64,000 nt of DNA from Marinomonas gallaica (lineage in GTDB: Bacteria > Pseudomonadota > Gammaproteobacteria > Pseudomonadales > Marinomonadaceae), in assembly GCF_001639745.1 (NCBI RefSeq), contig NZ_LTAX01000017.1, positions 1-64,000 on the forward strand, given 5' to 3'. Shown here piece by piece: positions 17,241-25,292 of this stretch. The notes below the pieces were generated by a model. The model made no database searches, was not told the origin of the DNA, and saw only the letters and a program-made list of their open reading frames with translations. How positions within the stretch are numbered: the first letter of the stretch is position 1; every line of letters starts with the position of its first letter. The position numbers were made by a program, and so were the translations under genes.

Positions 17241-18854
17241 GTGGAAGCATTAATTTTATTTGGTATGGTACTAACGCTGCTCTTTATCGGGCTACCAGTT
17301 GGTATTTGTTTGGGCTTAACGTCCATTCTGTTTATTACATTTTTTTCCCATGACTCTTTGTCATCGGTAGCAATCTCATTATTTGGCGCAGGTCAACACT
17401 ACACACTTTTAGCGATTCCGTTTTTCATTTTGGCGTCGTCATTCATGTCTACTGGTGGTGTGGCAAAGCGTTTGATTAACTTTGCCATCGCTTCTGTCGG
17501 TCACTTCCGTGGTGGTTTGGCAATGGCTTCCGTATTGGCATGTATGATGTTCGCAGCACTGTCTGGTTCATCGCCAGCAACCGTGGTAGCGATCGGTACT
17601 ATTGCCATTGCGGGTATGCGCCAAGTCGGTTACTCAAAAGAGTTTGCCTCCGGCATCATCGCCAATGCGGGTACTTTAGGTATCCTAATTCCGCCTTCCA
17701 TCGTAATGGTGGTCTACGCCGCTGCGACGGACGTATCTGTTGGTCGTATGTTCTTAGCGGGCGTGATCCCAGGCTTGATGGCGGGTGGTATGTTGATGTT
17801 GGCAATCTATGTGGTTGCACGTATCAAAAATCTACCAGCGGAAGAGTGGAAAGGCTTTGGTAATTTAATCCGTGGCGGTAAAGACGCGGGGTGGGGATTA
17901 TTTCTAATCGTAATCATCATGGGCGGTATCTACGGTGGTGCTTTTACACCAACAGAAGCCGCTGTGGTAGCCGCGATTTACTCGATCTTCATCGCACTAT
18001 TCGTTTATCGTGACATGGGGCCACTTAAAGGCGAGACATGGACCAAAGACACGGATGCACCCGCAGCACGTGTGGGTTTCAATGGTACGGTTTACGGTGT
18101 GTCATTTTTCCTAGTGTGGGAAATCATGTCTTTCTTCGCGCTGTCTGGCAGTGAAGCAATGACCGCTGGTGTACGAGCTATTATTGGTTTGGTTCTAGGT
18201 GCTTTACTGGCTCTGTTCTACGTGTCCAAACGTGGTGCTAAGCTTGAAACAAGCTTAGTGAGCTGTATTGCTCAGGGTATGCCTATTTGGGGTCGTAATT
18301 TCTCACTGATGGCGCGTGGCTTCTTCCCTGCTTTATTTGGCGAAGAGACTCGTAAAACCATGCTAGATGGTACCAAGACAACCATCATGCTGATGTTTAT
18401 CATCGCTAACGCATTGCTGTTCGCACATACTTTATCCGCTGAGCGTATTCCGCAAGCGATTACAGAATGGATGCTAGGTGTTGGTTTCAACTGGTTCACG
18501 TTCCTAATCGCTGTCAACATTCTATTGTTGATTGGTGGTCAGTTTATGGAGCCATCTGGTCTATTGGTGATTGTTGCACCTGTGGTGTTCCCAATCGCGA
18601 TGGAGCTGGGTGTTGACCCAATTCATCTAGGTATCATCATGGTGGTCAACATGGAGATCGGGATGATAACGCCGCCAATAGGTCTCAACCTCTTTGTAAC
18701 CTCAGGGATCACCGGGATGAGCTTGGCTCGAGTAGTAAAAGCAGCCATGCCTTTCGTTGCGGTATTGTTTGTCTTCTTGATCCTTGTCACCTACATTCCT
18801 TCTCTATCGACTGCACTTCCATATGCAATCATGGGACCAGAGATTGTCCAGTAA
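17241..18854 (+). CDS. dctM: TRAP transporter large membrane subunit DctM, extended form
   Basis: The protein translocates the substrate through the inner membrane. It has DctM family motifs: GLPVGICLGLTSILF, MFAALSGSSPATVVAIGTIA, GTLGILIPPSIVMVVYA and IGMITPPIGLNLFV near the C-terminus. It has 537 residues against about 430 usual for DctM, with extra sequence between about residues 255 and 365 that adds hydrophobic segments. The GTG start has AGGAGC upstream, 17 bp after dctQ. It ends the operon, followed by a terminator. Confidence 0.9.
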   Translation: MEALILFGMVLTLLFIGLPVGICLGLTSILFITFFSHDSLSSVAISLFGAGQHYTLLAIPFFILASSFMSTGGVAKRLINFAIASVGHFRGGLAMASVLACMMFAALSGSSPATVVAIGTIAIAGMRQVGYSKEFASGIIANAGTLGILIPPSIVMVVYAAATDVSVGRMFLAGVIPGLMAGGMLMLAIYVVARIKNLPAEEWKGFGNLIRGGKDAGWGLFLIVIIMGGIYGGAFTPTEAAVVAAIYSIFIALFVYRDMGPLKGETWTKDTDAPAARVGFNGTVYGVSFFLVWEIMSFFALSGSEAMTAGVRAIIGLVLGALLALFYVSKRGAKLETSLVSCIAQGMPIWGRNFSLMARGFFPALFGEETRKTMLDGTKTTIMLMFIIANALLFAHTLSAERIPQAITEWMLGVGFNWFTFLIAVNILLLIGGQFMEPSGLLVIVAPVVFPIAMELGVDPIHLGIIMVVNMEIGMITPPIGLNLFVTSGITGMSLARVVKAAMPFVAVLFVFLILVTYIPSLSTALPYAIMGPEIVQ

Positions 18855-18889
18855 CACCCTTTTATGACATTAACTATTGTCATGTTATT

Positions 18890-18914
18890 AGCGCCCTACG
18901 GGGCGCTTTTTTTT
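18890..18914 (+). terminator. Terminator of dctPQM
   Basis: A 7-bp GC stem AGCGCCC with a TACG tetraloop and the matching arm (18901-18907) is followed by eight T. Confidence 0.9.
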
Positions 18915-18949
18915 GCTAGTCCCCCACTAAAACAACATGCCTTGCCATA

Positions 18950-19137
18950 ATAGACGCCCAACAAGCAGCGTTTAAATAATATTAAATACAATTAAAAAGA
19001 TGATCTGACACTTTTTAAACACACATTGTAATGACATAGCGGCGGCAAACGTCGCTACAGTGCGAAATCGATCGACAAAAACTTGTTTAATGAACGCAGC
19101 GACAAAAGGCTCGATGGTAGCGACATTTTCGACAAAG
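18950..19137 (-). pseudogene. Decayed fragment of a TauE/SafE-family gene
   Basis: The nucleotide sequence closely matches two separated parts of the intact TauE gene at 24443-25195. The segment 18950-19017 follows the gene's 3' end (24470-24537), and 19020-19137 follows 24650-24765, with about 114 bp lost between them. Shared runs include gatctgacactttt and acttgtttaatgaacgcagcgac. The reading frame is broken. Orientation is the same as the intact gene. It looks like a partial duplication that has since decayed. Confidence 0.75.
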
Positions 19138-19176
19138 ACTACGGTTTTGAAAATCTCTTAAATACTATTTTCGATC

Positions 19177-19206
19177 CCCCTTTGCGAACAGAAAAGGGGC
19201 TTTTTA
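19177..19206 (+). terminator. Hairpin with T-rich tail, possible terminator
   Basis: A 7-bp stem CCCCTTT (19177-19183 with 19193-19199) and a 9-nt loop are followed by CTTTTTA. It would stop transcription coming from the dctM side. No gene ends immediately before it. Confidence 0.5.
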
Positions 19207-19223
19207 TAGGTTATGTAACAGAC

Positions 19224-19253
19224 AAAAAAATGCCCGCCTAAATAGGCGGGCAT
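19224..19253 (-). terminator. Terminator of the tct operon
   Basis: A 10-bp stem ATGCCCGCCT (19230-19239 with 19244-19253) with a 4-nt loop is followed on the minus strand by seven T. It is 30 bp after the fused tctAB gene. Confidence 0.88.
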
Positions 19254-19283
19254 CAAACAAGTCGCGGGGTCAGCGAATACTTG

Positions 19284-21242
19284 TTAAACCAGATTCGCTA
19301 TTGCCAATACATAGCCGTCTAGCAATCCTTCAGGGTAGTCGACACTCATGACTCGACCTAACACCAAAAGGAATACCAACAAACCGAAGGCAATTGATAA
19401 CGATTTTACTACTCCTGCACGGGCAAAGAAGTAGATGAACGACAGCGAGAACACGAAGGTAGTGGTTAAGAAACCGAGTTCGAAATACAAGAAAGCCATG
19501 ATGAAAAAGCCCACTATATAGAACAGTCCTTGTCGAATCTCAGCCGTTGCAATTTGTCCACGATGACGCAGATGGTTAATAATGACCATTAGCGAAGAGC
19601 CGCCCAATAAGGTCACCGCAATCAATGGGAAAGCGCTTGTTAGCGTTTGTTCGCCCCAAACTTGGTAACCAAATACAACGGCTACCAGCAAAAACAAACC
19701 TGCAATCCATATATCCAAACTGAAGTTAGTGACAATGGCAGTGTCTGCAGCAGCTTTTGCCTCTTCAGGGGTTTGGCGTTTACGCATCATTCTACGGAAT
19801 ACAGTAGGTAGGAATAAACCACATAGAATCAATGCCCCAATGATTAACACACCAGGACGTGTAAACCAGCTGTATTCATAAAACTGAATACTTTGGAAAA
19901 AGTAGTTTTCAGCACCGGCAGATAATACAAAGCCAATTAAAAAAGCGGGGCGAGGCCAATCTGCATTCTTCATTAACACACCGATTAAGGCAATGGCGCC
20001 TAACGCTAGGAAATCACCAAAACTACGAGTGGCTTGATAAGCGGCAAACAGAATTAAGGTTAAAATAACGGGCGCTAGAATAGAGAATTTGATGTACGTC
20101 AGCATCGAAATAGGACGTGTTAAGAAAATACATAACGCCGCACCTAAAATATTCGCTAAAGCCAAAGACCAGATAATGGTATAGGTCAGGTCAAGGTGAG
20201 TCGATACCATGGATACGCCAGGCTGAATCCCTAGTAACAACATACCACCCAAAAAGACCGCTGCAGACCCTGAGCCAGGAACACCAAACAGAATAGTCGG
20301 AATCATACTACCGCAGGAACACGCATTATTCGCAGACTCTGGCGCAATAACACCTTTGATTTCACCTTTACCGAACTGGCTCTTATCTTTACTGGCACTC
20401 ATGGCAAAACTGTAGGTCATCCAGTCCACAACCGAACCACCCAGTCCCGGGATTGCACCGACAAGACTACCAAAAACGGATGAACGTCCAACCAGTGGTA
20501 AATTGCGCATAACGTCTTTCAGACCTTGACCTAAACCTTGTCCAAGCTGATTGCCTTTTGTTGCAATGGACTTATTTTTTATCAATAACGAAATAATTTC
20601 TGGTAACGCAAAGATGCCTAAACCAACGACGATCAGAGGGATACCATCATATAAATAGTCAACATCGAAGGTAAATCGGAAATCACCTGTTGCAGGCGCA
20701 CCACCAATAGTACCAATCAATAACCCCATGCCACATGCAGCAAGACCTTTGTAAACACTGCCACCCGAGAGCGAAGCGACCACACTCAGACCGAGCAAGG
20801 TGAGCATAAACAGCTCAGCGGAAGAGAAGGCGAGTACGACGGGGCGCGCAACCAAGATAAACACACTCAGTATAACGGCACCCACCACACCGCCAATCAT
20901 TGAAGATAAAAAAGCCGCGGACAGCGCGCGCGCAGCCTGTCCTTTTTTTGCTAATGGAAAGCCATCCATGACTGTTGCCTGCGAAGAGCTGGAGCCGGGT
21001 ATCCCCATTAAGACTGAGGTAAATGTATCCCCCGTGGGTACGACGGCCACCAGTCCCATCAGCATCCCTAAACCAACAGAAGCATCCATACCGTAAATAA
21101 ACGGCAACAGCAAAGACATCCCTGCAATACCGCCTAATCCTGGGATGATCCCAACAATTAGACCTATGACGACACCAAGCATCAGGTATGACAGATGCAT
21201 AACAGACATCACCTGATCTAGGGCACTGAATAAAACAGACAT
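19284..21242 (-). CDS. Tripartite tricarboxylate transporter, fused TctA-TctB
   Basis: The 652-residue inner-membrane protein carries a full TctA part (about 1-495; GIIPGLGGIAGMSLLLPF at about 33-50, IPGSSSSQATVMDGFP, and IPGLGGSVVDW) fused to a TctB-like four-helix tail (about 510-652). TctA and TctB are normally separate subunits of TctABC uptake systems. The join is a charged linker rich in Arg/Lys/Ala around residues 480-500. ATG 21242 follows GGAGAG. It lies 32 bp downstream of tctC. It would carry a tricarboxylate or related acid with sodium or protons; the substrate is not readable from sequence. Confidence 0.88.
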   Translation of the reverse strand: MSVLFSALDQVMSVMHLSYLMLGVVIGLIVGIIPGLGGIAGMSLLLPFIYGMDASVGLGMLMGLVAVVPTGDTFTSVLMGIPGSSSSQATVMDGFPLAKKGQAARALSAAFLSSMIGGVVGAVILSVFILVARPVVLAFSSAELFMLTLLGLSVVASLSGGSVYKGLAACGMGLLIGTIGGAPATGDFRFTFDVDYLYDGIPLIVVGLGIFALPEIISLLIKNKSIATKGNQLGQGLGQGLKDVMRNLPLVGRSSVFGSLVGAIPGLGGSVVDWMTYSFAMSASKDKSQFGKGEIKGVIAPESANNACSCGSMIPTILFGVPGSGSAAVFLGGMLLLGIQPGVSMVSTHLDLTYTIIWSLALANILGAALCIFLTRPISMLTYIKFSILAPVILTLILFAAYQATRSFGDFLALGAIALIGVLMKNADWPRPAFLIGFVLSAGAENYFFQSIQFYEYSWFTRPGVLIIGALILCGLFLPTVFRRMMRKRQTPEEAKAAADTAIVTNFSLDIWIAGLFLLVAVVFGYQVWGEQTLTSAFPLIAVTLLGGSSLMVIINHLRHRGQIATAEIRQGLFYIVGFFIMAFLYFELGFLTTTFVFSLSFIYFFARAGVVKSLSIAFGLLVFLLVLGRVMSVDYPEGLLDGYVLAIANLV

Positions 21243-21274
21243 AAACTCTCCAATAAATCTATAAGATCAACCAA

Positions 21275-22348
21275 TTACAGCGAGTAGTTGAACTCAGATT
21301 TCAACCAGTCTTTAATCCATTTATACATTTCAGGAGAGATCTTTACGGCATCACCTAGGTACATCGCAATGTCGACACCAACGGCATTTTCATATGGACC
21401 CACTTGCTCTGCTGCTTCCTCCTGAAACTTAGGGTCAGCAATCATCTCACGTACCGCTTTGTTGTATTCTGCCAGTACTTCACCTGGTACATCAGAAGGG
21501 ACGAAGATAACTTTTTGGAAAGCAAAGCCTGCTGCCAAGAATTTACGGTACACATCGTATTGCATGCCACTAGGCTGTTTACCATGAACTGTTTGGTAAG
21601 CTTCTTCAAATGTTGGAATATCAGGGAACGCAGGATCACGAACAATTTTCCCTTCTTTGTTCATAACACCAACACTGAACACAGGAATAGCTTTACCGTC
21701 ATCTACCAAGCCTTGAACAGAGTTTTTGTAAGCTGAAGATGTTTGAAAATCGATTGTTGCCTCGCCACGTTCAAAGGCTAAACGACCCGCGCCACGGCTC
21801 TTCATACCAAAAACGGGCTTAATATCTGCGCCCATCAAGTCCAACGCAATCAAAACTGGTAGTTCAAGCTGAGTTGGACCTTGCGATGCAAACTTAAGCT
21901 GTTGATCCATTAATTTCTTAACATCACTGCTGTCGGAAATGCCTAAATCAGGCTGAACGTAAATCACACCGCCTGTTGGACTGGCTAGAATCGGAGACCA
22001 GTCATCTAGATTAAAGCGCACGCGTTTGTCACCCAGCATGTATGGGAACAATGTCGACGCAGAGGTACCAATAATATCGGAACCATCACTCTCAGCGCGC
22101 TTGTAGAACAAGTTCGCCCCTGTTATCGAACCACCGCCTGGCTGGTTTTTGATCACAACCGTTGGATTGCCTTCAATAAAGTTAGACAGGTTTGGGGCCA
22201 TGAAGCGTGCCCAAACGTCTGTCCCACCTCCGACACCAAATGGAATGGTAAAATCAACTGTGTCAGGCACAACATTGTCTGCTGCAACAGCGGTTGAAAT
22301 TGAGAGAGCTGTCACAACTCCCATGGCAATATGCTTTAGTTTTTTCAT
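21275..22348 (-). CDS. Tripartite tricarboxylate transporter binding protein TctC
   Basis: The 357-residue periplasmic Bug-family receptor has a signal peptide ending near ALSISTAVAA, then the ligand-loop region TIPFGVGGGTDVWARF and IKNQPGGGSITGA, typical of TctC/Bug proteins that bind carboxylates through water bridges. It sits between the PrpF-type isomerase gene and the fused tctAB. Bug proteins bind diverse acids, so citrate should not be assumed. Confidence 0.88.
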   Translation of the reverse strand: MKKLKHIAMGVVTALSISTAVAADNVVPDTVDFTIPFGVGGGTDVWARFMAPNLSNFIEGNPTVVIKNQPGGGSITGANLFYKRAESDGSDIIGTSASTLFPYMLGDKRVRFNLDDWSPILASPTGGVIYVQPDLGISDSSDVKKLMDQQLKFASQGPTQLELPVLIALDLMGADIKPVFGMKSRGAGRLAFERGEATIDFQTSSAYKNSVQGLVDDGKAIPVFSVGVMNKEGKIVRDPAFPDIPTFEEAYQTVHGKQPSGMQYDVYRKFLAAGFAFQKVIFVPSDVPGEVLAEYNKAVREMIADPKFQEEAAEQVGPYENAVGVDIAMYLGDAVKISPEMYKWIKDWLKSEFNYSL

Positions 22349-22381
22349 AGTAGTTACCTATTATTTTTATATTAAACTAGC

Positions 22382-23437
22382 CTAGTTTAAGTAGACCAGA
22401 CCGGAAAAGATCGGCTTCGCTGTCCGCACTAACGAAACAGATTGAACTTCACCATTTAGCCAATTGACGGTTAAATCAATAAAACCTGTGGGATGCTCCA
22501 ACTTAAAACCAGTTCTACCTTGAGCAGACTGAACCAGTGTTTGTGCAATAGTGCCTTCATTGCAAAGTGCATTGACGATGGCAATACTACCTGTCACCGC
22601 TAGCGCTTTATGACAGCGATCTGGCACAAAATAGCGAGCAGAAATCACCCCTTGAGTTTGCGGTAGTGATACCAAAATAGGTTTTGGTATCACCATATTA
22701 GAGACATCGCCCATGCCCATCAGTAAGCCGGCTTTACGGCGTAGTTCTTCAAGGCGCTGCATGAAAATTTCATCCGCATCGAACTCACTGGGTGTTTCAT
22801 GGCCCGTTTTACCAAGGCTCGAAGCGTTAACAATCATTACCGGTGTCGCTGCATCAATACAGGTCACTTGAATGCCATCAATATCATCGACCTTTTGCCC
22901 TGTGGGGAATAGCTTGCCTGTTTTAGAACCAGCGACATCTAAAAAAGTTAATTCGATCGGTGCGCCCGGTGTATTGGTGCCGCTGATCATAAACTCGCCA
23001 CCGTATTCAACACGTCTGTTGGGGGTCTGAACCGTTGAGTGGATCACCTTATTAGTGTTCAAGTTCTTAATTCTAACTGTGGTTCGTCCTTCCGTCGCAT
23101 ACACAAGACCTGACTCAATGGCAAAGGGAGCGACGCCAGCCAACATATTTCCACAGTTCGGAGAAAAATCGACTGACCTATTTACAATGCCTACTTGCGC
23201 AAACAAATATTCAACGTCTGCATCTGGCGTTCTTGAAGGACCAACCATAGCAACTTTACTTGTTAGACTGTTCCCGCCCCCAAGACCATCAATTTGCAAT
23301 TCATGCCCAGCTCCCATTATTTTCATTAGCAATTCAGCTAACTGCCCACGGTCTTCTGGCATGTCAGTCAAACGTAAGTAAGGCCCTTTTGAGGTACCTC
23401 CTCTCATTAACATGCAAGGTATAGTAAGTTCCGCCAT
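22382..23437 (-). CDS. PrpF-family isomerase (aconitate / 4-oxalomesaconate tautomerase-like)
   Basis: The 351-residue protein has the PrpF fold of two diaminopimelate-epimerase-like halves. The family N-terminus MLMRGGTSKGPYL (about 8-20), GGGNSLTSKVAMV and NCGNMLAGVAPFAIE around residue 98 with the conserved Cys are all visible. Relatives shift double bonds in trans-aconitate, 2-methyl-cis-aconitate or 4-oxalomesaconate (GalD). It is first in an operon with tctC and tctAB, so the product probably works on the imported acid. It is not with prpD, so the AcnD-PrpF role is unlikely. Confidence 0.85.
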   Translation of the reverse strand: MAELTIPCMLMRGGTSKGPYLRLTDMPEDRGQLAELLMKIMGAGHELQIDGLGGGNSLTSKVAMVGPSRTPDADVEYLFAQVGIVNRSVDFSPNCGNMLAGVAPFAIESGLVYATEGRTTVRIKNLNTNKVIHSTVQTPNRRVEYGGEFMISGTNTPGAPIELTFLDVAGSKTGKLFPTGQKVDDIDGIQVTCIDAATPVMIVNASSLGKTGHETPSEFDADEIFMQRLEELRRKAGLLMGMGDVSNMVIPKPILVSLPQTQGVISARYFVPDRCHKALAVTGSIAIVNALCNEGTIAQTLVQSAQGRTGFKLEHPTGFIDLTVNWLNGEVQSVSLVRTAKPIFSGLVYLN

Positions 23438-23522
23438 TTACGTAAGTATCCGTTGTTGTTCTTTGGGCTAAAGAATTACACGCCCCAACGGATGCATCAA
23501 ATGCAAATATAGAGCATAATCA

Positions 23523-23537
23523 ATGCAAGAAACGCAT
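23523..23537. promoter_or_regulatory. Candidate LysR operator
   Basis: ATGC-N7-GCAT (23523-23537) contains the T-N11-A motif of LysR-type regulators. It sits in the 119-bp gap between the divergent LysR and prpF-tct genes, about 20 bp before the LysR start. Further GCATCAA half-sites occur at about 23494 and at the start codon. Confidence 0.5.
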
Positions 23538-23556
23538 CAATAGAGCTGGTAAACCT

Positions 23557-24450
23557 ATGCATCAAATTGAATTCAAAGACCTCATCATCTTTGTTAAGGT
23601 CGCAGAAACGGGCAACTTCCATGAAGCAGCTGAAGCCACATTTTTATCTCAGCCAGCCCTTAGTCGACGTATACAAAAGCTAGAAAACGTCTTGGGCGCA
23701 ACGCTATTTGAGCGTACCACTAGGAAAACCAAACTAACGACGGTAGGTCGAGAATTCCTCCCCAAAGCAAGACGCATGTTAGAAGAATTTGAGCTTTCTG
23801 TGCTGGGCATAAAGGACATGGCAAGCCAGCAAAAAGGCACCATCACGATTGCTTGTATTCCGACCGCCGCCTTCTATTTTTTACCATCCGTTATCAAGCC
23901 TTTTAACGAGAAGTACCCCGGCATCCGCATTAGAATTCTTGATGAAAGTGCCAACCAAGGGCTTGAATCGGTCATTCAAGGTGACGCAGATTTTGGCATT
24001 AACATGGCCATTGCGCAGCATTCGGAAGTGAGTTTTACGCCGCTTATCGATGACCCTTTTGTCGTCTGTATGCGACAGGATCACCCACTCACGGCACTGG
24101 AAGAAGTCACTTGGAAAGACCTAGAAAATTACAAATTGATCAGCGTGAGTCGTACCAGTGGTAACCGCTTGCTACTCGATAAATCCATCGCCCGCGATCA
24201 AGTCAACCTCAACAGCTTTTATGAAGTTCAACACTTATCAACCTCATTAGGATTAGTAGAAACCGGATTAGGATTATCCATTGTACCGCGACTGGCAATG
24301 CCATTAGGCACCAATAGCGCCTTGACGTTTCGTCCTTTAGCGGGTGAACAAATTGACCGCTCTATTGGCTTAATTAAACGAACCGCGACACCTGTTTCCC
24401 CTTCGGCAGATCTCTTTATCGAAATTCTATTAGAACAGTGGTCTACATAA
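23557..24450 (+). CDS. LysR-type regulator of the prpF-tct operon
   Basis: The 297-residue regulator has an N-terminal winged HTH (about residues 3-62; AETGNFHEAAEATFLSQPALSRRIQKLE) and a LysR substrate-binding domain (about 90-295) with a GLGLSIVPRLA segment. It is divergent from the PrpF-Tct operon, 119 bp away, which strongly suggests it activates that operon in response to the acid. It converges with the TauE gene, overlapping its 3' end by 8 bp. Confidence 0.88.
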   Translation: MHQIEFKDLIIFVKVAETGNFHEAAEATFLSQPALSRRIQKLENVLGATLFERTTRKTKLTTVGREFLPKARRMLEEFELSVLGIKDMASQQKGTITIACIPTAAFYFLPSVIKPFNEKYPGIRIRILDESANQGLESVIQGDADFGINMAIAQHSEVSFTPLIDDPFVVCMRQDHPLTALEEVTWKDLENYKLISVSRTSGNRLLLDKSIARDQVNLNSFYEVQHLSTSLGLVETGLGLSIVPRLAMPLGTNSALTFRPLAGEQIDRSIGLIKRTATPVSPSADLFIEILLEQWST

Positions 24451-25195
24451 GATAAAACGCTTGGATAAACAGACGCCCAGCCAGCAGCGTTAGAATGATA
24501 TTAAAAATACGATTAAAATGGTGATCTGACACTTTTCTTAGCACCTTTAGGCCAATCCAAGTGCCTATGGCGCCACTGATGACCATGCACAGAAGCAGTG
24601 GCAACCATGGTGTAATTGGAAAACCCACTTGTTCGAATACCGCTATTTTTAACACATGTTGTAATGACATGGCGGTGGCAAACGTCGCCACTGTACGAAA
24701 TCGATCAACAAAAACTTGTTTAATGAACGCAGCGACAAGAGGCCCAGTGGCGCCGACAAACAATGTTAAAAACGTCGTGATACCGCCTGCTAACACGGTT
24801 CCAAACTTACCTAATACCAATTTCGGTAATTTCGGTCCCCAGCATAGAAATAGAATGAAAACAGCGATCGATAAGTACATCACGGAAGGCGCTAACGCCA
24901 CCAATACAAACTGGCCAATCAAAGCACCGATGATAGCTCCGGGTAAAAAAGTTCCGATCAGAGGCCAATCAATATGGCGCCAACTCATGGCTGAACGACC
25001 TGCGTTCGAGCCCAGCTGTACAACCCCATGCAATGGGATAATCAATTGCGGCGGAAGTATCTGCGCCATGACACCCAACAGCATGACGCCACCACCCACA
25101 CCAAAACTTGCGGTAAATAATGAGGTTAGTCCTGCCGTAACAACTAACAAAATGAAAACGATTGGCGATAAGCCGTTTAAGAAAACGTCAGCCAT
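24443..25195 (-). CDS. TauE/SafE-family membrane exporter
   Basis: The 250-residue inner-membrane protein has about eight hydrophobic segments. The motif FGVGGGVMLLG near the N-terminus and FVGATGPLVAAFI in the middle are TauE/SafE hallmarks. Relatives export sulfoacetate, sulfite or other small anions. ATG 25195 follows GGAG with a 5-nt gap; a longer frame to 25234 exists but lacks a site. It lies 97 bp downstream of dctD, same strand. A broken partial copy lies at 18950-19137. The anion transported is unknown. Confidence 0.82.
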   Translation of the reverse strand: MADVFLNGLSPIVFILLVVTAGLTSLFTASFGVGGGVMLLGVMAQILPPQLIIPLHGVVQLGSNAGRSAMSWRHIDWPLIGTFLPGAIIGALIGQFVLVALAPSVMYLSIAVFILFLCWGPKLPKLVLGKFGTVLAGGITTFLTLFVGATGPLVAAFIKQVFVDRFRTVATFATAMSLQHVLKIAVFEQVGFPITPWLPLLLCMVISGAIGTWIGLKVLRKVSDHHFNRIFNIILTLLAGRLFIQAFYLM

Positions 25196-25292
25196 GATTA
25201 CTCCGCATACATGATTGATATACGATGCTACCACGATCTCATCATAGATCTGATGAATCGCGGTGTTTTCAATAGCTTAGGAGAAAATTGAA

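Larger units (their letters stand above)
18855..19283. other. Intergenic stretch with terminators and a TauE remnant
   Basis: No intact gene. It holds the dctM terminator, a decayed fragment of a TauE-type gene (18950-19137), a hairpin with a T-rich tail on the plus strand (19177-19206) and the terminator of the tct operon on the minus strand. Confidence 0.7.

Noticed and set aside
22382-23437. prpF partner of the prpBCD operon
   Set aside because: The prp operon here has PrpD, which does not need AcnD-PrpF, and this gene is 9 kb away in an operon with Tct transport genes.
24561-25214. 217-codon frame on the plus strand
   Set aside because: It is antisense to the TauE gene and is rich in Asn, Thr and Pro as expected for a shadow frame.
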